A DNA stretch of 62,779 bases from an uncultured Comamonadaceae bacterium (GCA_946482595.1 CAMLSD010000013.1:1-62779), one strand, 5' to 3'. Positions 7,413-17,719 are shown, numbered from the stretch's first letter. Made by a program: numbers and translations. The notes: generated by a model not told the origin, from the sequence alone.

Positions 7413-9269
7413 TCAGGTCAGCCCGGGATTATCGCCAAGCGGCGCATTCGGCGCTTCGGGCGTGTCGAACTGCAGGGCGGCGAGCTGGGCATACAGGCCG
7501 CCAGCGTCGATCAGCGCGGCATGGGTGCCGGACTCGACGATCCGGCCGTGTTCCATCACGATGATCCGGTCGGCGCGCTGCACGGTCGACAGTCGATGGG
7601 CGATGACCAGCGTGGTGCGGCCCTGCATGGCCGTCTCGAGCGCAGCCTGCACCATGCGCTCGCTTTCGGCATCCAGGGCGCTGGTGGCTTCGTCCAGCAG
7701 CAGCAGCGGTGCGTTCTTCAGGATGGCCCGTGCGATCGAGATGCGCTGGCGCTGGCCGCCGGACAGCCGCACGCCACGCTCGCCCAGGAAGGTGTCGTAG
7801 CCCTCGGGCAGGGCGCGCAGGAAGGTGTCGGCGTGCGCGGCACGCGCTGCGGCCATCACCTCTTCGTCGCTGGCCTGTGGGCGGCCGTAGCGGATGTTTT
7901 CCATCGCGCTGGCCGAAAAGATCACGCTGTCCTGCGGCACGATGCCCACCCGCGCGCGCAGGTCCTCGAGCGAGGCCTCGCGCACCGGGACACCGTCGAT
8001 CCTGATCTGCCCGGACTGCACGTCATAGAAGCGCAGCAGCAACTGGAACACCGTGCTCTTGCCCGCACCGCTCGGGCCGACGAGCGCCACCGTCTCGCCC
8101 GGCGCCACGCTGAGGCTGAAGCCGTCCAGCGCGGGCGTGAGCGGGCGCGAGGGGTAGCGGAAATGCACGTCGTGCATCTCGATGGCCGAGCCGCGGGTCA
8201 CCGCCGGCAGGGCCACCGGCCGCGCCGGCGACACGATCGGCGATCGTGAGTGCAGCAGCTCCATCAGCCGTTCGGTGGCGCCGGCGGCGCGCAGCATGTC
8301 GCCCCAGACCTCCGACAGCACCGCCACCGATCCGATCAGGATGATGATGAACACCACCGTCTGGCCCAGGTGGCCGGCGCTGATCTTGCCGGCCAGCACC
8401 GCCTGGGCGCCCGCATGGAGCCCCCACAGCAGGGCCGCAAAGTTGGCGATGATCACGAAGGCGACGAGCACGGCCCGCATCCGGGTGCGGCGCACTGCGG
8501 TGCCGAAGGCGCGCTCGGTGGCGTCGTCGAAGCGTTGCGTCTCGCGCGCATGCGCGGTGTAGCTCTGCACCACGGGGATGGCGTTGAGCACCTCGGCGGC
8601 GATGGCACTGGAGTCGGCCACGCGATCCTGGCTGGCGCGCGAGAGCTTGCGCACGCGCCGGCCGATCACCAGCGTCGGCAGCAAGGCCATCACCATGACA
8701 CCCAGCACGTACGACATCACCTGCGGGTTGGTGACCACCAGCATGATCAGCGCACCCAGGCCCATCACCGCATTGCGCAGCCCCATCGACAGGCTCGATC
8801 CCACGACGGTCTGCACCAGGGTGGTGTCGGTGGTCAGGCGCGACAGCACCTCGCCGGTCTGCGTGGTCTCGAAGAACTCCGGGCTCTGTTCGATCACATG
8901 CCCGTAGACCGCGTTGCGCAGGTCGGCCGTGATGCGCTCGCCCAGCCAGCTCACCATGTAGAAGCGCCCGGCCGAGAACAGGCCCAGGGCCGCACCCACG
9001 GCAAACAGCACCAGGAAGTGCTCGCGCAGGGCCATGATGCGCTCGCCGGGGTCGGCCGCGATCAGGCCCTGGTCGATCAGGCCGCGCAAGGCGAGCGGAA
9101 AGGCCAGTGTGCTCAGGGCCGCCAGCACGAGGAACATCCCTGCCAGGGCGATGCGCCAGCGATACGGGCGCAGGAAGGGCAGCAGCCCCGAGAGCGAACG
9201 CACCGAACGGGCAGGGGCCGGCTGCGAGCTGGCAGTGGCGGCGCTGAGGACGGCAGCAGAGGTCGACAT
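7413..9269 (-). CDS. ABC exporter, fused permease-ATPase (ABCB/MsbA type)
   Basis: A 618-residue half-transporter. An N-terminal transmembrane domain (about residues 35-330, six helices) is followed by a nucleotide-binding domain with Walker [10 protein letters not shown] at 398-406, the Q-loop VPQD near 445, signature LSGGQ at 502-506, Walker B LLLLDE at 522-527 and the H-loop His at 558. It would act as a homodimer in the inner membrane. The substrate (lipid, drug or peptide) cannot be told; it resembles proteobacterial 'ABC transporter, ATP-binding/permease' proteins of the ABCB group rather than true MsbA, for which no lpxK neighbour is present. A TACACT hexamer lies 7 nt before the ATG and there is no Shine-Dalgarno sequence. 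Confidence 0.9.
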   Translation of the reverse strand: MSTSAAVLSAATASSQPAPARSVRSLSGLLPFLRPYRWRIALAGMFLVLAALSTLAFPLALRGLIDQGLIAADPGERIMALREHFLVLFAVGAALGLFSAGRFYMVSWLGERITADLRNAVYGHVIEQSPEFFETTQTGEVLSRLTTDTTLVQTVVGSSLSMGLRNAVMGLGALIMLVVTNPQVMSYVLGVMVMALLPTLVIGRRVRKLSRASQDRVADSSAIAAEVLNAIPVVQSYTAHARETQRFDDATERAFGTAVRRTRMRAVLVAFVIIANFAALLWGLHAGAQAVLAGKISAGHLGQTVVFIIILIGSVAVLSEVWGDMLRAAGATERLMELLHSRSPIVSPARPVALPAVTRGSAIEMHDVHFRYPSRPLTPALDGFSLSVAPGETVALVGPSGAGKSTVFQLLLRFYDVQSGQIRIDGVPVREASLEDLRARVGIVPQDSVIFSASAMENIRYGRPQASDEEVMAAARAAHADTFLRALPEGYDTFLGERGVRLSGGQRQRISIARAILKNAPLLLLDEATSALDAESERMVQAALETAMQGRTTLVIAHRLSTVQRADRIIVMEHGRIVESGTHAALIDAGGLYAQLAALQFDTPEAPNAPLGDNPGLT

Positions 9270-9276
9270 GCGGCCA

Positions 9277-9282
9277 AGTGTA
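9277..9282 (-). promoter_or_regulatory. Candidate -10 hexamer before the ABC exporter gene
   Basis: TACACT on the minus strand, with a 7-nt spacer (9270-9276) to the ATG at 9269 and no Shine-Dalgarno sequence in between. This predicts a leaderless or near-leaderless mRNA. No consensus -35 is evident. Confidence 0.35.
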
Positions 9283-9306
9283 GGGGACCCGACCCGGTCG
9301 GGGCGC

Positions 9307-10404
9307 CTACAGGCGCAAGGCCGCCGCGTAGCCGGTCATCTCGAGGTAGCCCTGCCCGACGCGCCGGCCGTCCGGCGTGCGCAGTTCGCTCAGCCCTTCC
9401 CAGTAGACGGCGCCGGTCGAGCTGCGGCCGTCGAGCTCCTGCGCATCGAGCCGCGAGACGACCTCGAAACGGCCCGCAGGCGTGTCGACCTGCCATTGCA
9501 CCGGGTAGACCGCGCGCGTGGCCGGGCTGGTCCAGCGGCGCCCGGGGCTGAACTGCACTTCGCTTGGCGCGAAGCTGCGCACTGCACCACCGGCCGCCCG
9601 GAAGCTGCCGCCGGCCCACAGGGTGCTGCCATCGCGCCGGCGCAGGCGAAAGGCGGTGAGCGCACCGCCATCGTCCAGGTTCATGCCGATCCAGTCCCAG
9701 CCGATCGCGTCGGGGTGCAGCAGGGCCTCGCTCCATTCATGGTCGAGCCAGGCGCGCCCGGTGACCCGCAGCGCGCGGCCTGCCAGTTGCAGCTCGCCGG
9801 TCACGGCCAGGTGAGGCTTGCTGTAGTAGTGGCTGGCCTGGTCGGCGTCGGGCCCCTTGCGCGAGTAGCCGGCCTGCCCTTGCAGCAGCAGCGGCTGGGT
9901 CTCGCGCAGGTCGAGATTCAGGGCAAAGTCGCGCGCCCGGGTCTGCGCTTCGTAGCCGGGGGACGGGCCGCCTGGCCGGCGCCTCACCGTCCAGTCGCGC
10001 AGCTTCACGTCGGTGTCCGACTCGCTCGCCTGGGCCACGCCAAAGCCCGATCGCGCCACACGCTGGTCATGCCACAGGCGTTGCGCCGGCAGGTCGGTGA
10101 CCGCCACATGGGCCGACAGGAGCTGCCGCGCGGCGAAGGCGCTGGGGTGGCTCGCCGCCACGTCCACGCGCGAGCGGAAGAAGGTGATCTGGAAGCCGTA
10201 GTCAACCGATGCCGCACCGGCCACCTGCAGCGCGCCGGTGATGTACCACCATTCGGTGCGGCTGGCGGGATGGGCGCCGAAGTCACGCGGGAACACCAGC
10301 ACCCGATCGGGGTGGATCGCCGCTTCGGTCCCGGCGAGGGCCTGGCCTGCGGGCGGCAGGGCCGCCAGCCCGGGCAGGGCACAGAGCACGCTGCGGCGTC
10401 GCAT
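9307..10404 (-). CDS. attH: AttH-like / CrtC-type lipocalin-fold secreted protein
   Basis: A 365-residue protein with a short basic N-terminus and hydrophobic signal (RRRSVLCALPGLAALPPAGQALA), so it is probably exported. The mature part shows the AttH/carotenoid 1,2-hydratase signature: PRDFGAHPASRTEWWYITGAL, then SHYYSKPHLAVTGEL and the GRAWLDHEWS and GWDWIGMNLDDG blocks typical of the two-lipocalin 'hydroxyneurosporene synthase' family. Its start codon overlaps the stop of the FtsX-type permease gene (TGATG at 10406-10402), indicating translational coupling. By family knowledge, AttH is the extracytoplasmic partner of the AttEFGH ABC system. Carotenoid hydratase activity is unlikely, as no carotenoid genes are nearby. 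Confidence 0.85.
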   Translation of the reverse strand: MRRRSVLCALPGLAALPPAGQALAGTEAAIHPDRVLVFPRDFGAHPASRTEWWYITGALQVAGAASVDYGFQITFFRSRVDVAASHPSAFAARQLLSAHVAVTDLPAQRLWHDQRVARSGFGVAQASESDTDVKLRDWTVRRRPGGPSPGYEAQTRARDFALNLDLRETQPLLLQGQAGYSRKGPDADQASHYYSKPHLAVTGELQLAGRALRVTGRAWLDHEWSEALLHPDAIGWDWIGMNLDDGGALTAFRLRRRDGSTLWAGGSFRAAGGAVRSFAPSEVQFSPGRRWTSPATRAVYPVQWQVDTPAGRFEVVSRLDAQELDGRSSTGAVYWEGLSELRTPDGRRVGQGYLEMTGYAAALRL

Positions 10405-12950
10405 CACCAGTCTTCCTTGACGGCAAGCACCGCCTGGCGGCCGACAGCTGCGCGCCCGGCCAGCACGGCCGTCAGGGTGCCGGCGGCGATGACGGCAGCG
10501 CTCAGTACGGCCAGGCGCAGCCAGGGCAGCAGCAGGTCCATGGTCCAGTGGAAGCTCTGCGGATTGACCACATGCACCAGGACCACACTCACTGCGAGCC
10601 CCAGCACCACGCCCAGCAGGGCGCCCGCGGCGGTCCAGGCGATGCCTTCGCCAGTGACCACGGCCAGCACCTGGGCGCGGGTGAAACCCAGATGCTGAAG
10701 CAGCCCGAACTCCTTGCGGCGCGCCAGCACCTGGGCCGAAAAGCTGGCCGCCACACCGAACAGGCCGATGCCGATGGCCACCGCCTGGAGCCAGTAGGTC
10801 ACCGCAAAGCTGCGGTCGAAGATGCGCAAAGACGCCTGGCGGATGTCGCGGGGGTCGGCGAACTCCAGGGTGTCCGGTTCGCGGGCCAGTCGACGGATCG
10901 CTGTCTGAACGGCATCGGTGCGTGCCTGCGGATCGAGCCACAGGGCCAGGTCGTTGACTCGCCGGTCGCCGGTCAGCGCGATGAAGTCCTCGGCGTCGAG
11001 CACCACGGCGCCGTGCTGGCGGGCGTAGTCGCGCCACACGCCACGCACGTAGAAGCTGGCCGCGGGCTGGCCGGCCTGCAGCGGCAGGCGCAGCAAGGTG
11101 CCGGGACGGGCGTCGTACAACGACACCATGGCCTCGCTCACATAGGCCGCACGCTGGCCGGCCGGGGCATCGAGCAGGTCGCCAACCAGGGGCAGGCTGG
11201 CGGCCGGGTCGCCCAACGGGCGCGACAGCACCGCCACATTCGGCCGCGCGGCGTCCAGGCTCAGGCTGACCAGTCGGACCGACTCCAGCTTCGCCACGCC
11301 GGGCAGCGCTGCAACGGCCTGCACAAAGTCGGGCGGCAGGTAGGCGCTGTCGGCCGCCGAGGTGCTGGAGGCAGTGCGGGCATACAGGTCGGCGGGCAGC
11401 ACGGTGTCGAGCCAGCTCGACACCGAAGCGCGAAAGCTCGCCACCATGACGGTCAGTGCGACCGCCAGGCTCAGGCTGGCCACCACACCGGCCACCGCGA
11501 CCGTCGCGGACTGGCGCATGCGCCGGGCCCGCTCCAGCGCGAGCAGCCCCAAGGCCGAACGACGCATTGCCGCGGGTGCCAGGCACACCAGCAGGTCCAC
11601 CGCGGCAGGCACACAGGCAATGCCACCGATCAGCAAGGCGGCCACGGACAGGTAGGCAAAGATCGGCATGCCTGCCACCGGCGGCAGCAGCGCCAGCACG
11701 GCCCCCCCCACCAGCATCAGCGGCGCGAGCCATGTGCCGCCCCGCCCGTCGGCGGCATCGCCCAGCCCCTTGAGCGCCTGGGCCGGCACCAGCCGGGCTG
11801 CCTGCCGCGCGGGCAGGTAACCGCCCACCAGCGCGGCCATGACGCCCAGCGCACCGTAGGCCAGCGCCGCAGGCCATGAGAACTGCAGGCTCGGCTGGAT
11901 GCCCGGGAAGTAGCCGCCGCCCAGATCGCCGGCCAGCCATTGCAGGGCCAGACCGGCAATGCCGGTGCCCGCCAGCAGGCCGATGGCACTGCCCACCACC
12001 CCGAGCAGACCTGCCTCGTACAGCACCAGTCGCAGGCGCTCGCGTGCGGTCAGTCCGAGCACACCCAGCAGCGCAAACTGCTGCTGTCGCTTGGCCACCG
12101 ACAGGGCCAGCACCGAATACACGAGGAAGGCGCCGGTGAACAGCGCCACCAGCGACAGCACCGTGAGGTTGACCCGGTAGGCACGCGACACGTTCGACAC
12201 ACGCAACTCGCTTTCGTCGGGCGTCACCGCGCGCACGTCGGCCGGCAGGTTCAGCTCGGCCAGCAGGCGGGCGCGATCGGCACCTTCGGCCAGCTTGACG
12301 TCGATGCGGGTCAGCCGCCCGAGCCACTGGAAGTGCCCTTGCGCGCCGGCAATGTCCATCACCGCCAGCGGGGCGCCGGGGGCCGTCACGCTGCCATGCA
12401 CCGGCAGGTCCAGCCAGTTCAGTCCCACCTGCACCCGCAGGCGGTCACCGGCCTCCAGGCCCAGGCGGGCCCTAGCGGCGGCATTCAGGGCCACACCGTC
12501 GGTCGAGAACAGCGCCATGCGGTCCTGGCCCGGGGCCAGGGCGGGCACCAGCGCCGGTGACAGCGGCATGGCGGCCAGGGCGTCGACGCCCAGCATCCGC
12601 AGCGCCACACGCCGCCCCTGGGCGTCCAGCGCGTGGGCGTCGACCTCGACCACCGGGCTGGCGTGGGCCACCATCGGATGGTTCGCCACACGGCCGTAGA
12701 GCGTTTCGTCCATGCCGCTGCGCACCCCGCGCAACTCGAAGTCGGCCGCACCGTTGACTGACCGTACGGCGGCACTGAACTCGCTGAGGGCCGACAGGTT
12801 GATCAGGTGCACCGAAAACGCCAGCGCCACGCCCAGCACCACGGCCAACAGCGCCGTTGCGTGGCGTGCCGCGTGGTGGCGGACCTCGGCCAGCGAGTAG
12901 GTCCGCAACAGGCGGCCGAGGACGGACGAAGACAGACAGCGGGCATGCAC
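10404..12950 (-). CDS. FtsX-family ABC permease (AttF/AttG-like)
   Basis: An 848-residue MacB/FtsX-type permease: one N-terminal helix (TALLAVVLGVALAFSVHLI), a large periplasmic domain (about 50-270), a helix group with two FtsX units, a second periplasmic domain, and a final FtsX unit (YWLQAVAIGIGLFGVAASF...). It would work with a separate ATPase to extract or export lipophilic or envelope-associated substrates. The likely ATPase is encoded at 14852-15520, not adjacent. The start is uncertain. I prefer the GTG at 12950, because a CACAAT hexamer lies 6 nt before it and the ATG at 13013 would add a Pro/Arg-rich tail. The stop overlaps the AttH start. Confidence 0.85.
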   Translation of the reverse strand: MHARCLSSSVLGRLLRTYSLAEVRHHAARHATALLAVVLGVALAFSVHLINLSALSEFSAAVRSVNGAADFELRGVRSGMDETLYGRVANHPMVAHASPVVEVDAHALDAQGRRVALRMLGVDALAAMPLSPALVPALAPGQDRMALFSTDGVALNAAARARLGLEAGDRLRVQVGLNWLDLPVHGSVTAPGAPLAVMDIAGAQGHFQWLGRLTRIDVKLAEGADRARLLAELNLPADVRAVTPDESELRVSNVSRAYRVNLTVLSLVALFTGAFLVYSVLALSVAKRQQQFALLGVLGLTARERLRLVLYEAGLLGVVGSAIGLLAGTGIAGLALQWLAGDLGGGYFPGIQPSLQFSWPAALAYGALGVMAALVGGYLPARQAARLVPAQALKGLGDAADGRGGTWLAPLMLVGGAVLALLPPVAGMPIFAYLSVAALLIGGIACVPAAVDLLVCLAPAAMRRSALGLLALERARRMRQSATVAVAGVVASLSLAVALTVMVASFRASVSSWLDTVLPADLYARTASSTSAADSAYLPPDFVQAVAALPGVAKLESVRLVSLSLDAARPNVAVLSRPLGDPAASLPLVGDLLDAPAGQRAAYVSEAMVSLYDARPGTLLRLPLQAGQPAASFYVRGVWRDYARQHGAVVLDAEDFIALTGDRRVNDLALWLDPQARTDAVQTAIRRLAREPDTLEFADPRDIRQASLRIFDRSFAVTYWLQAVAIGIGLFGVAASFSAQVLARRKEFGLLQHLGFTRAQVLAVVTGEGIAWTAAGALLGVVLGLAVSVVLVHVVNPQSFHWTMDLLLPWLRLAVLSAAVIAAGTLTAVLAGRAAVGRQAVLAVKEDW

Positions 12951-12956
12951 CGCGCG

Positions 12957-12962
12957 ATTGTG
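12957..12962 (-). promoter_or_regulatory. Candidate -10 hexamer before the AttFG-like permease
   Basis: CACAAT on the minus strand with a 6-nt spacer to the GTG at 12950, the same hexamer and spacing as at folA. It supports the GTG start and a leaderless transcript, but is not proof of either. Confidence 0.25.
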
Positions 12963-13057
12963 CGGGCAGCGCGTTGCCGGCTGCCGCTTCCCGCCAAAAG
13001 GCCGGGACCTCATCCGGGTGCCTGCCCCCCCCATTTGAGGGGGATGCGTGAAACAGG

Positions 13058-13963
13058 ATGCGTATTTCATCACCGTCTCACGGGCATCGTGCGACCATCT
13101 TCGGTTTGTCATCTTCCCGGAATCTCCCTGCCGTGGAGCCCGTGCCACAAGTTCGAACCCCCCACCCGCCTGGCCGCTGGGACGCCTGGCGTGCCTGGGT
13201 ATTGCGGCTCGGTCTGGTGCGGGCGAATGCGCTGCTCACGCTGATCGTGCTGATCGGTGCGCTGCTGGTGACGGTGGCGGTGCTGCGCGTGGCAGGTGCC
13301 GGCTCCTGGCAGCTGGGACTGATCGTCGCGACCACCTGCGTGCTGACGCTGTCACCCGTGATCGGCTATGTGCTGCTGAGCCTGGTGTATGAACTCGAGG
13401 CGTCGCACCGGCGCATCAGTCACCTGGCCACGATGGACGAGCTGACCGGCAGTTTCAATCGCCGGCACTTCATGGAGCTGGCCGAGCGCGAGTGGCTGCG
13501 CAGCCGCCGCTACGACATCCCGATGTCGCTGATCCTGCTCGATGCCGATCACTTCAAGGCCGTCAACGACACCCATGGCCACCAGTGTGGCGACATGCTG
13601 CTGGGTGAGATCTCGCTGGCTTGCCGGGCGTCACTGCGCGGCCCCGACGTGCTGGCCCGCTTTGGCGGCGAGGAGCTGATCGTGCTGCTGCCCCAGACCG
13701 ACCTGGCCGGCGCCCTGGCCATGGCCGAGCGCATGCGCCAGCGGGTGGCCGGCCTGGCCGTGGCCTGGCGCGGGCATGTGCTGCGCCCCACCATCAGCCT
13801 GGGCGTGGCCGAACTGCGGCCTGACACCGCCTCGATCGACGCCCTGGTGCACGACGCCGACGTGGCGCTTTATGAAGCCAAGCGCACCGGGCGCAACCGC
13901 GTCAGCACGGCGGACGCCCAGGCACGTGCGGCAATGCCGTCGGCGTGGCGGGCGGCCGGCTGA
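13058..13963 (+). CDS. Membrane-anchored diguanylate cyclase (GGDEF)
   Basis: A protein of up to 301 residues with two transmembrane helices (about 58-78 and 85-110) followed by a GGDEF domain starting at MDELTGSFNRRHF (126-138). The active-site motif is GGEEL (203-207), a functional variant, and the inhibitory I-site RxxD (R194-D197) sits exactly five residues before it. It should therefore make cyclic di-GMP from two GTP and be product-inhibited. No sensor domain is evident. The first ATG at 13058 is poorly spaced from any ribosome binding site; a GTG at 13133 would remove 25 non-conserved residues. It faces the ODP gene (stops 27 bp apart) and divides the Att genes. Confidence 0.88.
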   Translation: MRISSPSHGHRATIFGLSSSRNLPAVEPVPQVRTPHPPGRWDAWRAWVLRLGLVRANALLTLIVLIGALLVTVAVLRVAGAGSWQLGLIVATTCVLTLSPVIGYVLLSLVYELEASHRRISHLATMDELTGSFNRRHFMELAEREWLRSRRYDIPMSLILLDADHFKAVNDTHGHQCGDMLLGEISLACRASLRGPDVLARFGGEELIVLLPQTDLAGALAMAERMRQRVAGLAVAWRGHVLRPTISLGVAELRPDTASIDALVHDADVALYEAKRTGRNRVSTADAQARAAMPSAWRAAG

Positions 13964-13990
13964 GCGGCCCGCGCTGTCCGGCACGGCCCG

Positions 13991-14755
13991 TCAGGGCACG
14001 GTGTAGTGGGCGTCGGTCATCAGGTCGATGCCGCAGCTCAGGCTCTGCACCCAGTCGATGAACTCCTGCACCGCGGCGCCGGCCATCGGTGAGCCGTGCT
14101 GCGGCACGATCATGTCGATGTCCAGGTGGCGCACCATGCCGGCCCACAGCCTGAGCACCTTGTTCGACACCATGTAGCGGCGATGGAAACCTTCCATGCG
14201 GCGGATGTGGTCACCGAGCCGGGTGACGGTCTGCTGAGCATCGCGCCCGCTGCCGATGGAAGCACCCAGATCGCCCGAGAACAGGATGCGGCTGCGAACG
14301 TCGTAGAACTGGAAGTTGCCCTCGGAGTGCAGGAAGTGCGCCGGCAGCGCGATGATCTCATTGCGCCCGATGGTGATGCGCTGGCCCGGGTCGGGAATGC
14401 CCACGATGCGGCCCTCGGTCTTGCCGGGCTTGCAGAAGTGCGGCACGAACCGCTCCCAGACGCGCGAGATGTAGACCTGCGCGCCGGTGGCCGTCATCCA
14501 GCGGTCCAGCGAGGCGATGATGTCCGGGTCGGCATGCGAGGCCAGGATGGCCGACAGGCGATTCGGCGGAAAGTGCCGTGTCATGCCCAGATAGAGTTCG
14601 CTGTAGGCGAGGTTGCCGCCCGGATCGATGATGGCGCCGGTGTCGTCGTCGACGATCAGGAACTGGTTGGCCTGCACTGCCTCGCCCCCTTCGTCGCTGA
14701 GGTCGGTGAACATCAGGCAGCGGTGGCCGTCACGGTTGAACAGTTCGATCGGCAT
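13991..14755 (-). CDS. ODP-domain metallo-beta-lactamase-fold protein (di-iron oxygen sensor type)
   Basis: A 254-residue stand-alone domain of the ODP (oxygen-binding di-iron) family, related to the beta-lactamase-like half of flavodiiron proteins. The modified metal motif reads SHADPD where lactamases have HxHxDH. Further ligands are suggested by HFLHSEGN, SGDLGAS and the C-terminal PQHGSPM. Relatives bind O2 at a di-iron site and serve in sensing or detoxification, but there is no flavodoxin or rubredoxin domain here. It lies between the Att ATPase gene (97-bp gap upstream) and, convergently, a GGDEF gene. A functional pair with the cyclase is possible but only suggested by position. Confidence 0.75.
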   Translation of the reverse strand: MPIELFNRDGHRCLMFTDLSDEGGEAVQANQFLIVDDDTGAIIDPGGNLAYSELYLGMTRHFPPNRLSAILASHADPDIIASLDRWMTATGAQVYISRVWERFVPHFCKPGKTEGRIVGIPDPGQRITIGRNEIIALPAHFLHSEGNFQFYDVRSRILFSGDLGASIGSGRDAQQTVTRLGDHIRRMEGFHRRYMVSNKVLRLWAGMVRHLDIDMIVPQHGSPMAGAAVQEFIDWVQSLSCGIDLMTDAHYTVP

Positions 14756-14851
14756 GGCGGATTGACCCAGGGCAATGTGGAGGCCGAACTGTAAAAACCC
14801 TGCTCCAAACAGGGCTTGAGCCAGGTCAATGCCGTGCCGGGCGTGCGCGAT

Positions 14852-15520
14852 TCATGCCGATTCGTTCACAAGGCCTTGTGGGGTGAGCCGAAGCACACGA
14901 TCAGCATGGGCGGCGGCCGAGCGCGAGTGCGTGACCATCAGGCAGGCGGCACCGTGGCTGCGCACCTGCTCCGCCAGGGCCTGCATCACCCGTGCGGCGG
15001 TGTCGGGGTCCAGGTTGCCTGAAGGCTCGTCGGCCAGGATCAATGCGGGGCGGTGCACCAGCGCACGGGCAATTGCCACCCGCTGCAACTGGCCGCCCGA
15101 GAGCTGCTGCGGCAGCCGTTCGCCCAGGTCCCCCAGGCCCACGGCGGCCAGGCACTGCTGCACACGGTGGTCATCGGGCTGGCCGAGCAGCAGCAGCGGC
15201 AGGGCCACGTTCTGTGCCACGTTCAGGTGCGGCAGCACATGGAAGGCCTGGAACACGAAACCCAGGTGGCGCCGGCGCAGCAGCGCCTGACGGGTTTCAT
15301 CGAGGTGATGCAGCGCCTGACCGAGCAGATGCACTTCGCCGGCATCGGGGCGGTCCAGTGCGGCGATGCAGTTCAGCAGCGTCGACTTGCCCACGCCCGA
15401 TTCACCGAGCAGCGCCACGAATTCACCACGCACGATGTCCAGGTCGACGTCGGCGAACACGGTGCTGCTGCCGTAGCGGCGCGCCAGTTGGCGCACCTGC
15501 AGGACGACGGACTCAGTCAT
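14852..15520 (-). CDS. ABC ATPase, LolD/MacB family (probable AttE)
   Basis: A 222-residue soluble ATPase with Walker [10 protein letters not shown] at 39-47, a Q-loop ([12 protein letters not shown]), signature [15 protein letters not shown] near 140, Walker [13 protein letters not shown] near 160 and a switch histidine in MVTHS. This is the LolD/MacB-type ATPase that pairs with FtsX-like permeases. The only such permease in the window is the AttFG-like protein 1.9 kb downstream on the same strand, so I infer they form one complex with AttH. The gene overlaps the end of miaA by 8 bp and is probably transcribed with it. Confidence 0.88.
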   Translation of the reverse strand: MTESVVLQVRQLARRYGSSTVFADVDLDIVRGEFVALLGESGVGKSTLLNCIAALDRPDAGEVHLLGQALHHLDETRQALLRRRHLGFVFQAFHVLPHLNVAQNVALPLLLLGQPDDHRVQQCLAAVGLGDLGERLPQQLSGGQLQRVAIARALVHRPALILADEPSGNLDPDTAARVMQALAEQVRSHGAACLMVTHSRSAAAHADRVLRLTPQGLVNESA

Positions 15521-16475
15521 TGGCCGTCTCCTTGCCCTGGGCCCAGGCCAGCGCCAGCGCGCTGACCCGCTCGACGGTGTCGGCGGCGTCGCAAGGCACC
15601 ACCTCGCGCCACGGCATGCTGCGCAGCCAGGTGAGCTGGCGTTTGGCCAGTTGCCGCGTCGCCGCGGTGGCCTGCTCCAGCCAGCGCTCGCGAGACAGGG
15701 TGCCGTCGAGCATTTCCCAGGCCTGGCGGTAGCCCACACAGCGCATCGACGGCAGGGCCAGCGAAAGATCGCCACGCTCGCGCAGACGCTGCACCTCGTC
15801 GAGGAAGCCGTCGGCCACCATCTGCTGCAGCCTGGCGGCGATGCGCTGATGCAGCACATGGCGCTCGGCGGGCTCCAGCGCGATCAGCAGCGGCCGTGGT
15901 GGCTGCTCGCGCTCGCTGTCGAACCGGCCGGTGTGAAAGCTCGACAGCGGGCGGCCCGAGACGATGTGGACTTCAAGCGCGCGCTGGATGCGCTGGGCAT
16001 CCAGCGGGGCCAGGCGGGCGGCGGTTGGCGGGTCCACGCGGGCCAGGTCGGCATGCAGGGCGGGCCAGCCGCGTTGGGCGGCGTCGGCATCGAGCCGGGC
16101 CCGCACGGCAGGGTCGGCCGCGGGCAGCGCGTCCATGCCGTCGAACAGCGCCTTGAAGTACAGCATGGTGCCGCCGACGAGCACGGGCAAGCGCCCGCGC
16201 GCACGGATCTCGCCGATCAGGCGCTGGGCATCGGCCACGAACTGCGCTGCCGAGTACGACTCGGCCGGGTCAAGGATGTCGATCAGGTGATGCGGCACGG
16301 CCTCGCGCTCCGCGCGGGTCGGCTTGGCGGTGCCGATGTCCATGCCGCGGTAGACCAGTGCGGAGTCCACGCTGATGATCTCGATCGGCAGCAGCCGGGC
16401 CAGCGCCAGCGCCGCGGCGGTCTTGCCCGAGGCGGTGGGGCCGGCCAGGCAGAGGTAGTCCGGTGAAGCGGTCAT
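15513..16475 (-). CDS. miaA: tRNA dimethylallyltransferase
   Basis: A 320-residue MiaA that adds a dimethylallyl group to A37 of tRNAs reading UNN codons, the first step of ms2i6A formation. Visible signatures are the P-loop GPTASGKT at 12-19, [19 protein letters not shown], the [14 protein letters not shown] block, [11 protein letters not shown], and [12 protein letters not shown] near the C-terminus. The ATG at 16475 overlaps the stop of the upstream MFS gene (ATGA), and its own 3' end overlaps the ABC ATPase gene, forming a compact three-gene operon. Unlike in many proteobacteria, hfq is not next to it; mutL is about 5 kb away. Confidence 0.97.
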   Translation of the reverse strand: MTASPDYLCLAGPTASGKTAAALALARLLPIEIISVDSALVYRGMDIGTAKPTRAEREAVPHHLIDILDPAESYSAAQFVADAQRLIGEIRARGRLPVLVGGTMLYFKALFDGMDALPAADPAVRARLDADAAQRGWPALHADLARVDPPTAARLAPLDAQRIQRALEVHIVSGRPLSSFHTGRFDSEREQPPRPLLIALEPAERHVLHQRIAARLQQMVADGFLDEVQRLRERGDLSLALPSMRCVGYRQAWEMLDGTLSRERWLEQATAATRQLAKRQLTWLRSMPWREVVPCDAADTVERVSALALAWAQGKETAND

Positions 16476-17719
16476 GAGGCGGCCTGCGGCACAGCCGCGA
16501 TCTCGCCATGGCGGCGCACCAGCACCAGGGCCGCGAAGGCTACCGCGATCGACCAGAAGGCGATGGTCAGTGTGAGGGGCAGCACCGTGCCGTCGTAGCT
16601 CCAGCCGATCCAGTTGCCCACGCCAAAGGCCAGCATCATGCTGAAGAAACCCGACAGTGCCGCCGCGGCTCCGGCGCGCCCCGGGAACGGGCCGATGGCC
16701 CCCACCTGAGCGCAGGGCTGATGGATGCCGTGGGCGACCAGGAAGGCAAACTGCGGCAGCATGATCGCCAGCGGATGGTGCACTCCGACCAGCGCCAGTG
16801 CGCCCATCGTCAGCCCGGCCGACAGCGAGATGAACGCCGCCAGCCGGATCGACCGCAGCAGCCCGCGGCGCGGGATCAGCCGCCGGCACCAGGCCGAACC
16901 GGTCAGGAACCCACACACGACAAACGCATAGCCGAAGCCGTATTCATGCCGTGACAGCCCCAGCACGTCGACCAGCACGAAAGACGAGCCCGCAATGAAG
17001 CTGAACAGCCCGGCATAGGTGAAGCTGGCCACCGCGGTGTAGGCCCAGAACGTGGGGTGACGCAGGATCTCGGCCCAGGTGCGCAGCATCGGCCCCGGAC
17101 GCAGGGCGGCCGGATTGGGGCGTGTCAGGGTTTCGGGCAGCCGCGAGGCGATGAAAAGCAGCGAGACGGCGCCAAACAGCGTGAGCACGCCAAACGCACC
17201 GCGCCAGCCCAGACTGGTTTCGAGGTAACCCCCCAGCACCGGCCCGAGGATGGGAAAGGCCCCCATCCAGGTGGACGCGCGTGCCAGCACATGGGCCCCT
17301 TCATGCGGGTCGTACAGGTCGCGCAGCATGGCGCGGGCACAGACCACACATGCGGCCATGGCCACGCCCTGCGCGGCGCGGCAGGCGACCAGCCAGCCGA
17401 TGGTGGGCGCGGCAATGGCAGCGGCACTCGCGGCGGTGTAGAGCGTCAGGCCCGTCAGCAGCACCGGCCGGCGCCCGATGCGGTCGGCCATGGGGCCCAT
17501 CACCAGTTGGGCCAGCCCGAAGGCAATGACCAGCACGCTCAGCGTGAGTTGCGCGCTCGCCACCGGCACGCCAAAAGCCCCCGGCAGCGAAGGCAGGGAC
17601 GGCAGGTAAAGATCGGTCGAGATCGGCTGCGTGCCCAGCAGCAGCATCAGGGCCACGACCACCACGCCCAGGGCAGGGCGCGGGGGTTTGGCTGGTGTGG
17701 AAGGGGGTGTGGGCGTCAT
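16472..17719 (-). CDS. Bcr/CflA-type multidrug MFS exporter
   Basis: A 415-residue major facilitator with twelve predicted helices. The N-terminus carries the Bcr/CflA signature [16 protein letters not shown] (helix 1, acidic residue inside the membrane) and the loop 2-3 motif [15 protein letters not shown] typical of drug:H+ antiporters. In the family these export bicyclomycin, chloramphenicol and related compounds; the true substrate here is unknown. The start at 17719 follows a Pro/Thr-rich leader [15 protein letters not shown]; the longer frame upstream to 17839 is not family-like. It is the first gene of the MFS-miaA-ABC ATPase run, overlapping miaA by 4 bp. Confidence 0.88.
   Translation of the reverse strand: MTPTPPSTPAKPPRPALGVVVVALMLLLGTQPISTDLYLPSLPSLPGAFGVPVASAQLTLSVLVIAFGLAQLVMGPMADRIGRRPVLLTGLTLYTAASAAAIAAPTIGWLVACRAAQGVAMAACVVCARAMLRDLYDPHEGAHVLARASTWMGAFPILGPVLGGYLETSLGWRGAFGVLTLFGAVSLLFIASRLPETLTRPNPAALRPGPMLRTWAEILRHPTFWAYTAVASFTYAGLFSFIAGSSFVLVDVLGLSRHEYGFGYAFVVCGFLTGSAWCRRLIPRRGLLRSIRLAAFISLSAGLTMGALALVGVHHPLAIMLPQFAFLVAHGIHQPCAQVGAIGPFPGRAGAAAALSGFFSMMLAFGVGNWIGWSYDGTVLPLTLTIAFWSIAVAFAALVLVRRHGEIAAVPQAAS

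Noticed and set aside
9307..10404. Carotenoid 1,2-hydratase function for the CrtC-like protein
   Set aside because: No carotenoid genes are near, and the protein is coupled to an FtsX-type permease, as AttH is.
9307..12327. A 1,006-codon minus-strand frame joining part of the FtsX permease region to AttH
   Set aside because: Only the part from 10404 downwards is AttH. The upstream part is out of frame with the permease and has no signal peptide or family features.
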